Shown: piece after piece, positions 6,659 through 10,407 of the stretch
How the letters are laid out: each line of letters opens with the position of its first letter
Numbering within the stretch: the first letter of the stretch is position 1
NCBI GenBank assembly: GCA_023269765.1
Contig: JAGDWH010000015.1
Span: 1-10,407 of the forward strand
DNA length: 10,407 nucleotides
Direction of reading: 5' to 3'
Origin: Desulfurococcaceae archaeon
GTDB lineage: Archaea > Thermoproteota > Thermoprotei_A > Sulfolobales > Desulfurococcaceae
Notes under the pieces: generated by a model
The model's database searches: none
Seen by the model: only the letters and a program-made list of their open reading frames with translations
Told to the model about the DNA's origin: nothing
Program-made: the position numbers and the translations under genes

Positions 6659-7687
6659 TAGCAAGTGGTAATCGTAATCTCTCGGAGTCAGTAGCCCCAG
6701 CTTGGACATTCTACTGACAGGCTTTGCTGGCAGGAAGTACCTCGTACGTCTAAAAATCTCCACAATTTTTCTCTCCATGAGCACCTTTACAAGGAATTTT
6801 CTCTTGAACTCCGAGCCGTACTCAGGTAGCTTACCCGATTCTATGTACTTCGCAAGAACCGGGGATAGTGAGAATATGTAGAAAAGTCCGCCACCAGTGT
6901 AGGGCTTAATAAGGGGTACTGCGTCGCCGTGAAAGACCACATTGTCGGCTACCACGGGGTTTTTCAAGGGCTCGTAAAGCGGTATTAATCCACCAAATTT
7001 CTCCAGAGTACTAGCTATTTCTACACCTGCTTTTTTCGCTATGTACTCAATGTACTTTAATTGCGGTTTTTTCGCGGCAAAGCCTATTTTAACTAGCGTG
7101 CTGTCTAGCGGAATAACCCAAGCAAAGAACTCTGGGTTATATGCACTATCATACACGATTATTAGCGTGTTTTCGTCTAGGGGGCTCTTAGTCCTTGCGA
7201 CAACTTGTATTCCAAGTATGTAATTTTCGCAAGTACCAATGAAGCTCCTCCTGAAAACTCCATTTGCGCCCTCTGCGATAACGAGGAACTCGTACTCGAG
7301 CTCCTGCTTACTAGTTCTCACTTTAAAACCTTGCAAAGGCTTCGCTCTTTCCCCAGTAACGAGCACGTGACCTTTAGACTCCACGAGGTTTGCAAGTACT
7401 TCTTCCAGGCCAGGTCTATCTACGTGGTACACTAAAGGATTTTTTGAGTGCGCGTCGAAGACGCCTGCGGGCGTTAAGAACTTCACAGAACTGTACTTAT
7501 TCGTTATTAGCCTTTGCGACACTTTTGAAATAATGTCTGCAGTCCACTTACCTACCAAGCCAGCACAGTGCTTAGGAATGCCGACTCGAAAGTGCTCTTC
7601 GAGAACTACCACGTCGAGATTATTTATGTTGAAGGCTACATAGAGTCCTGCCGGCCCGCCCCCGACGATAACTACGTCATATTTCAT
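6617..7687 (-). CDS. FAD-dependent oxidoreductase of the geranylgeranyl reductase family
   Basis: Enzymes of this family use FAD and a reduced donor to saturate isoprenoid chains, such as archaeal membrane lipids or quinone tails. The 356 residues begin with a Rossmann dinucleotide motif, [13 protein letters not shown] (6-18), with Glu30 ending the second strand. KHCAGLV (39-45) carries the family cysteine. LVIAEGANG (135-143), the FFAWVIP segment (187-193) and the second FAD motif [16 protein letters not shown] (252-267) follow. The protein is somewhat shorter than characterised archaeal digeranylgeranylglycerophospholipid reductases (about 400-450 residues), so it may be a paralog with another substrate. 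A GAGGAG ribosome site precedes the ATG, which overlaps the upstream decarboxylase stop by 4 bases. The 3' end overlaps the converging protease gene by 42 bases. Confidence 0.82.
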   Translation of the reverse strand: MKYDVVIVGGGPAGLYVAFNINNLDVVVLEEHFRVGIPKHCAGLVGKWTADIISKVSQRLITNKYSSVKFLTPAGVFDAHSKNPLVYHVDRPGLEEVLANLVESKGHVLVTGERAKPLQGFKVRTSKQELEYEFLVIAEGANGVFRRSFIGTCENYILGIQVVARTKSPLDENTLIIVYDSAYNPEFFAWVIPLDSTLVKIGFAAKKPQLKYIEYIAKKAGVEIASTLEKFGGLIPLYEPLKNPVVADNVVFHGDAVPLIKPYTGGGLFYIFSLSPVLAKYIESGKLPEYGSEFKRKFLVKVLMERKIVEIFRRTRYFLPAKPVSRMSKLGLLTPRDYDYHLLLLAKSLPLAPLLL

Positions 7688-8070
7688 TGGTTCTCCTCGA
7701 GCTCGTCTTCGTAATCTCTGGTTGCCTGCTTCATGGTATATTTCTTTGCTTTTAGTTTTTCGACAATGTGCATGTAAGCCTTAACGGGATCCCCCTTGCT
7801 TCCACAGGTATATACGTCAACTGTTGCAAAACTGTATTCCGGCCACGTATGAATACTTATGTGGCTTTCAAGTATTACAGCTACGACGCTTACTCCTGGA
7901 TTGATTTTCCATGCTTTTATGTCAAGTAGCGTGAATCCGCCGATTTTGACTGCTTCTTCAACTACTTTGGCTAAGTATACCTCGTCCATTAGCAGTTTCG
8001 GATCACATCCATAGAGTTCTCCATAAATGTGCCTGCCAATTACCTTCTTAGTCTTTACGTAGGTAAGCAT
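7684..8070 (-). CDS. Pyruvoyl-dependent decarboxylase proenzyme: arginine decarboxylase (ArgDC) or S-adenosylmethionine decarboxylase
   Basis: This is a proenzyme of the small (class 1B) S-adenosylmethionine decarboxylase family, which cleaves itself to create a pyruvoyl cofactor. The 128 residues contain the processing site [12 protein letters not shown], with predicted cleavage between Glu68 and Ser69. His74 and Cys89 (in VYTCG) stand at the spacings seen in Thermotoga maritima AdoMetDC (Ser63, His68, Cys83). In Crenarchaeota a paralog of this fold acts as arginine decarboxylase, making agmatine. The [13 protein letters not shown]-terminus, [26 protein letters not shown] and the KYTM...RDYED tail resemble that ArgDC group as I remember it more than AdoMetDC, which favours ArgDC moderately. 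It heads a two-gene operon with the flavoprotein, and its own promoter lies just upstream. Confidence 0.88.
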   Translation of the reverse strand: MLTYVKTKKVIGRHIYGELYGCDPKLLMDEVYLAKVVEEAVKIGGFTLLDIKAWKINPGVSVVAVILESHISIHTWPEYSFATVDVYTCGSKGDPVKAYMHIVEKLKAKKYTMKQATRDYEDELEENQ

Positions 8071-8116
8071 AGCCCTCCCCCTACTAGTATTTCCCCCCGG
8101 GGGGTTTATAAGAATT
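8071..8116 (-). promoter_or_regulatory. Decarboxylase promoter with C6G6 palindrome and purine-rich ribosome site
   Basis: On the minus strand TTATAAA (8111 down to 8105) is the TATA box and predicts a start near 8081. The 10-base leader would then be almost wholly ribosome site (GGGGAGGG) before the ATG at 8070. A perfect 12-base palindrome, CCCCCCGGGGGG (8093-8104), directly abuts the downstream edge of the TATA box, between it and the predicted start. That is where an archaeal repressor could block polymerase. Confidence 0.6.
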
Positions 8117-8200
8117 CCCCCTCTCCCTGGATCGAGGAACTCTACATCTGTCTATACTTGCTTTGCATATCCTGAACTTACTAGTGGTTATTAAGGGGAC

Positions 8201-8220
8201 TTAGCCTAACGTTGGGCTAA
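8201..8220. repeat. 20-base dyad between the decarboxylase and DUF2258-like genes
   Basis: TTAGCCTAAC at 8201-8210 is followed at once by GTTGGGCTAA. The two halves pair at every position as RNA with one U-G wobble, giving an 8-bp stem and a loop of ACGT. It lies in a 230-base gap about 90 bases upstream of the decarboxylase TATA box and 100 bases past the DUF2258-like stop. No T-run adjoins it. Its role is unknown: a DNA-binding site, a transcript end or a small structured RNA are all possible. Confidence 0.4.
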
Positions 8221-8238
8221 ATAGACCATTAGAGGGAT

Positions 8239-8256
8239 GGAGGAGGAGGGGAAAAA
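8239..8256 (-). terminator. Candidate T-run terminator after the DUF2258-like gene
   Basis: About 45 bases past the stop codon on the minus strand there is TTTTT (8256 down to 8252), followed by a pyrimidine tract of CCCC and repeated TCC. Pyrimidine-rich T-runs are the usual intrinsic stop signal in archaea. There is no convincing hairpin. Confidence 0.4.
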
Positions 8257-8300
8257 TCTTGGTATTCAAAGACGTTCAAGTTTAACAAGTTCTTCTAGGA

Positions 8301-9008
8301 TTACTCTGCTTCCGCTTCGACGATCTTTTCAAGAGGAGCTGCTGCTACTTTGCCTCTGATTAAGTTTATTACCTTGAGGGCCTCGTCGTAGCTGACGTGT
8401 CTGCCTATCTGGATCAGTCTTGATAAGTGCTCTAGTAATACGTCCTCGAGAGGTCTTCCAGCAAGGTCTAATTTGGTCTTTTCATATATAGCAGGTGTGG
8501 GTTCGATCACGGCTGCTAGTTTTAGTAGTGCAGTATTCTCGTCTACTTGAACTACTGTGGCTGCTCCTACCTCTTTTTCGTTAATTTTCAGTGAGTATAC
8601 CACGTCTCCATCAAATGTTTCACCGATCTTGGATAGGGCGTATTTAACTACTCCCACGGCTAGTTCAGGGGCCTTTGCTATGAATTTTTTTAGTAACTCC
8701 TCGTAGGACTCGGGAGGAACCCTCTTGAACACTTCTACTCTCAAAGTGTCCCATTTCCAGTTTATAGCCTTATTTACCTCGTCTACGTCGTACTCTATGA
8801 CTATCCTCACAACATCCATTTTATCTACTTTAAGCTCATCTACGAGCAGCGTGAAGAGGGCCCTATTTAATGTGCCCACATAGTATGCGATTTTGCCTGC
8901 AAATTCCTTATCCTTCTTCACATAGTCTCTTAACTGAGCAAATACTACTCTCCGGAGTTTGTCACCATATATTGCAGCTGGAATGAGGCCTGTACTTGCT
9001 CGTGCCAC
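8301..9008 (-). CDS. Uncharacterised archaeal protein, DUF2258-like
   Basis: The function is unknown. The 235-residue protein resembles, as far as I can recall, the DUF2258 family restricted to Crenarchaeota; this was not checked by a search. It has no cysteine, no signal peptide and no membrane segment. The first half is rich in hydrophobic and charged residues (for example YYVGTLNRALFTLLVDELKVDKMDVVRIVIEYDVDEV, about residues 42-79, here given only by its ends and centre). The middle contains alternating strands around 135-170 (VVYSLKINEKEVGAATVVQV). The C-terminus is an acidic, alanine-rich tail. This points to a soluble intracellular alpha/beta protein. The start is GTG, with a GGGGAT ribosome site 6 bases upstream. 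It appears monocistronic, with its own strong promoter, which suggests steady housekeeping expression. Confidence 0.85.
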   Translation of the reverse strand: MARASTGLIPAAIYGDKLRRVVFAQLRDYVKKDKEFAGKIAYYVGTLNRALFTLLVDELKVDKMDVVRIVIEYDVDEVNKAINWKWDTLRVEVFKRVPPESYEELLKKFIAKAPELAVGVVKYALSKIGETFDGDVVYSLKINEKEVGAATVVQVDENTALLKLAAVIEPTPAIYEKTKLDLAGRPLEDVLLEHLSRLIQIGRHVSYDEALKVINLIRGKVAAAPLEKIVEAEAE

Positions 9009-9014
9009 AAATAT

Positions 9015-9057
9015 CCCCAGTAGGTAATATAAACAAACATATAATATAAAGTTTTCG
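9015..9057 (-). promoter_or_regulatory. Promoter and ribosome site of the DUF2258-like gene
   Basis: On the minus strand a BRE-like CGAAAAC (9057 down to 9051) directly precedes a TATA box TTTATATTA (9050 down to 9042). The predicted start is near 9020, giving a leader of about 12 bases that contains GGGG (9018-9015) and then the GTG at 9008. The agreement of BRE, TATA, start and ribosome site supports the GTG start. Confidence 0.7.
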
Positions 9058-9132
9058 TGCTAAATTTACAACATGCATGTGAGGGGCCAGGGATCCCGGT
9101 TTTAGCAAGATAAACAGGCTAGAGATACGAAT

Positions 9133-9140
9133 CTTAAAAG
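9133..9140 (+). promoter_or_regulatory. Candidate TATA box of tRNA-Glu
   Basis: CTTAAAAG lies about 33 bases upstream of the first tRNA base, in a run otherwise richer in G and C. It predicts a start near 9163, a few bases before the mature 5' end, as is usual for archaeal tRNA genes. Confidence 0.5.
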
Positions 9141-9169
9141 GGCTTCTCGAAAGTAGATATATCCTGGGC

Positions 9170-9244
9170 GCCGCCGTAGTATAGCCCGGTCAAGTATGCG
9201 GGCCTTTCGAGCCCGTGACCCGGGTTCAAATCCCGGCGGCGGCA
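9170..9244 (+). tRNA. tRNA-Glu (anticodon TTC)
   Basis: This is a complete 75-base tRNA without an intron. The acceptor strands GCCGCCG (9170-9176) and CGGCGGC (9237-9243) pair perfectly, with discriminator A at 9244. The D stem is GTAT/GTAT with G-U ends, as in many Asp and Glu tRNAs. The anticodon stem is CGGGC (9199-9203) with GCCCG, around the loop CTTTCGA, giving anticodon TTC at 9206-9208. The variable loop has four bases (TGAC), and the T arm is CCGGG-TTCAAAT-CCCGG. CCA is not encoded. Confidence 0.97.
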
Positions 9245-9286
9245 CTCCTACCTCACCAAAGGAAGTCCCTGTGTAGTTAGATACAA

Positions 9287-9304
9287 AGAGCCCCTGGAGG
9301 CTCT
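9287..9304 (+). repeat. Small hairpin downstream of tRNA-Glu
   Basis: AGAGCC (9287-9292) and GGCTCT (9299-9304) form a perfect 6-bp stem with a 6-base loop, 42 bases past the tRNA. No T-run follows, so it is at best a weak transcript end. The rest of the 9245-9390 gap shows no reading frame or RNA signature that I can support. Confidence 0.3.
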
Positions 9305-9397
9305 CTTACTTCACTGCGCCCAGCCACTATCATGCAACGACAATTCTTCTTCGCATGTCTTGTTAGTTTTCTTAATTTATTTTTTAAAATTAAAAAC

Positions 9398-9450
9398 CAA
9401 AAAATTTATAAAAGGGGTTAGTAAAGTAAGTAATCTTAGGTAAACGGTGA
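9398..9450 (+). promoter_or_regulatory. Peroxiredoxin promoter and ribosome site
   Basis: A strongly A/T-rich block (about 9367-9413) ends in an A-rich BRE-like CCAAAAAA followed by the TATA box TTTATAAAA (9405-9413). The predicted start is near 9435, leaving a leader of about 22 bases. GGTGA at 9446-9450 lies 6 bases before the ATG and serves as ribosome site. The block also holds 7-base arms TTTTTAA and TTAAAAA two bases apart. This resembles a strong archaeal promoter. Confidence 0.75.
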
Positions 9451-9456
9451 ACCAAT

Positions 9457-10179
9457 ATGCCGGGCACGATCCCATTAATTGGCGAGAAGTTCCCTGAAAT
9501 GACTGTCATGACGACGCACGGGCCAAAGAAGCTCCCAGACGACTACCTTGGAAAATACCTCGTGATATTTAGCCACCCAGCAGACTTCACGCCTGTCTGC
9601 ACAACAGAGTTCATCGGATTTGCCGTTAGGTATGAGGATTTTAAGAAAATCAATACGGAACTACTAGGACTAAGCGTTGACAGTACTTTCTCTCACATCA
9701 AGTGGATTGAGTGGATAAAGGAGAAGTTTGGTATTGAGATACCATTTCCAATAATAGCCGACCCCACTGGCGAAGTTTCGCGAAAGCTCGGCTTTCTACA
9801 TGCACAATCCGCCACGCATACTGTGAGAGCAGTCATAATTGTCGACGATAAAGGCGTCATTAGAGCAATCCTCTACTACCCACAAGAAGCGGGCAGAAAC
9901 CTCGATGAAATACTGAGACTGGTTAAGGTGCTGCAATTAAGCGATAAGTATGGTAGGGCTTTACCAGCCAACTGGCCTAACAATGCTCTAATAGGTGACG
10001 CCCTTATAGTACCGCCTGCTAGTACTGTACAGGAAGCGGAGGAACGGCTGAAGAAGTACAAGTGCTTCGACTGGTGGTTCTGCATAGAAGAAGGCAAAGT
10101 ACCCGAAGAAGAAGTTCAGCAAGTTAGGGTATGGCTTGAAAGAGCTGCCAAGCCCTGGAGGCTCCAGGCCCAGAAATAG
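9457..10179 (+). CDS. Peroxiredoxin (thioredoxin peroxidase, Prx6-type archaeal 2-Cys)
   Basis: This cytoplasmic enzyme reduces hydrogen peroxide and organic peroxides using thiols from a thioredoxin-like partner. The 240 residues closely match Aeropyrum pernix ApTPx as I know it (about 250 residues), beginning [15 protein letters not shown]. The active site [12 protein letters not shown] places Pro41, Thr45 and the peroxidatic Cys48, with conserved Arg124 in HTVRAV. His40 matches ApTPx His42, which forms the hypervalent sulfur intermediate. Two C-terminal cysteines, Cys203 and Cys209 in KCFDWWFC, match ApTPx Cys207 and Cys213, the first being the resolving cysteine. The family forms decameric rings. 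The gene is monocistronic, with its own strong promoter and a T7 terminator. Confidence 0.96.
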   Translation: MPGTIPLIGEKFPEMTVMTTHGPKKLPDDYLGKYLVIFSHPADFTPVCTTEFIGFAVRYEDFKKINTELLGLSVDSTFSHIKWIEWIKEKFGIEIPFPIIADPTGEVSRKLGFLHAQSATHTVRAVIIVDDKGVIRAILYYPQEAGRNLDEILRLVKVLQLSDKYGRALPANWPNNALIGDALIVPPASTVQEAEERLKKYKCFDWWFCIEEGKVPEEEVQQVRVWLERAAKPWRLQAQK

Positions 10180-10199
10180 CTGGATTTCAAGCTTTTTTT
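10154..10199 (+). terminator. Peroxiredoxin terminator
   Basis: Seven T (10193-10199) come 13 bases past the stop codon and are the likely termination signal. A perfect inverted repeat, CCTGGAG and CTCCAGG around one G (10154-10168), lies in the last codons. It is 24 bases before the T-run, too far for a classic intrinsic hairpin but possibly stabilising the message end. Confidence 0.6.
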
Positions 10200-10232
10200 C
10201 CTCTAGCAACCTATACCTACAATCCCAACTAT

Positions 10233-10302
10233 CGCTTTTAAGCCAATTACCGCTTCTAAGCACCAATCTCTCATTACCTGCCTACCGTACGTTGCCGCAA
10301 CG
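10233..10302. repeat. Short repeats in the peroxiredoxin/tRNA-Gly gap
   Basis: CGCTTTTAAGC (10233-10243) and CGCTTCTAAGC (10251-10261) are near-identical 11-base units with an 18-base period, each followed within two bases by CAAT. At 10290-10302 CGTTGC and GCAACG form an inverted repeat around one C. This 174-base gap has no gene I can support; the repeats may be chance. Confidence 0.25.
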
Positions 10303-10353
10303 GCTAAGAACAGCTAAGGCTTTGTATTGCGAAAAGTAAGCGAGAATTTTTAG

Positions 10354-10407
10354 TGCGGCGGCCGGGATTTGAACCCGGGATCTCCGGCGTGGCAGGCCGG
10401 CGTCCTA
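10354..10407 (-). tRNA. tRNA-Gly (anticodon GCC), 5' part outside the window
   Basis: This is a minus-strand tRNA cut by the right edge. The 3' acceptor strand CCGCCGC (10361 down to 10355) ends in discriminator A at 10354. The T arm is CCGGG-TTCAAAT-CCCGG and the variable loop AGATC. The anticodon stem CCGGC/GCCGG (10400-10396 and 10388-10384) encloses the loop CTGCCAC, giving anticodon GCC at 10393-10391. The D-stem 3' strand GGAC is present at the edge. CCA is not encoded. The promoter and 5' half lie outside the window. Confidence 0.95.

Noticed and set aside
8237..8359. A 40-codon plus-strand frame starting ATG GAG GAG GAG
   Set aside because: It is short and low in complexity, and it runs antisense into the end of the DUF2258-like gene. 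The purine tract is better read as the pyrimidine-rich terminator of the minus-strand gene.
9071..9097. Palindromes ACATGCATGT (9071-9080) and GGGATCCC (9090-9097) between the DUF2258-like gene and tRNA-Glu
   Set aside because: They are short and sit outside the core promoters of both genes. Palindromes of 8-10 bases are common by chance.
9292..10164. An exact 12-base direct repeat, CCCTGGAGGCTC, at 9292-9303 and 10153-10164, flanking the peroxiredoxin gene
   Set aside because: A few exact 12-mers are expected by chance in 10 kb. One copy is coding sequence, and there are no other signs of an inserted element.
9988..10339. Open frames of 67-92 codons on both strands around the peroxiredoxin 3' end
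   Set aside because: They overlap the conserved peroxiredoxin C-terminus or the T7 terminator, and their products show no family features.

Overview
This window looks like the chromosome of a hyperthermophilic, anaerobic archaeon of the Thermoproteota (Crenarchaeota), most likely of Desulfurococcales type. The reasons are archaeal BRE/TATA promoters with short leaders, GTG and TTG starts with Shine-Dalgarno tracts, tRNA genes without an encoded CCA, two ferredoxin-dependent 2-oxoacid oxidoreductases, an S-adenosylmethionine-decarboxylase-fold enzyme of the crenarchaeal arginine decarboxylase type, and a peroxiredoxin very like that of Aeropyrum pernix. This is an inference from gene content; no taxonomic search was run.

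Layout, left to right. A partial tRNA-Ala(CGC) enters from the left edge. Then comes a four-gene minus-strand operon, korD-korA-korB-korC (2843 down to 105), encoding a complete 2-oxoglutarate:ferredoxin oxidoreductase and ending in a hairpin plus T-run. Back to back with it, on the plus strand from about 3006, is porC-porD-porA-porB, a complete pyruvate-type (or related 2-oxoacid) ferredoxin oxidoreductase. A hydrogenase-maturation-type protease gene overlaps the end of porB and runs into, tail to tail, a minus-strand geranylgeranyl-reductase-like flavoprotein gene. That flavoprotein gene is itself coupled by an ATGA overlap to an upstream pyruvoyl arginine/S-adenosylmethionine decarboxylase gene. 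Next are a minus-strand gene for an uncharacterised archaeal protein (DUF2258-like), a complete tRNA-Glu(TTC), a plus-strand peroxiredoxin gene with a textbook promoter and T7 terminator, and a minus-strand tRNA-Gly(GCC) cut by the right edge.

How the genes fit together. The left two thirds is a central-metabolism island. KOR and POR oxidise 2-oxoacids to acyl-CoA and load electrons on ferredoxin, and the adjoining protease suggests that some of this ferredoxin serves a [NiFe] hydrogenase encoded elsewhere. The decarboxylase belongs to polyamine/agmatine synthesis. Its coupling to a flavoprotein reductase of the isoprenoid-saturating family has no obvious metabolic explanation. The window is compact: no intergenic stretch exceeds 300 bases, and I see no mobile element, CRISPR array or pseudogene. 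The most interesting unexplained sequence is regulatory: dyads in the kor/por divergent region, a C6G6 palindrome just downstream of the decarboxylase TATA box, and a hairpin plus T6 inside the start of the protease gene. I do not see a clearly novel multi-gene system; the best candidates for new biology are the decarboxylase/reductase operon and the DUF2258-like gene.
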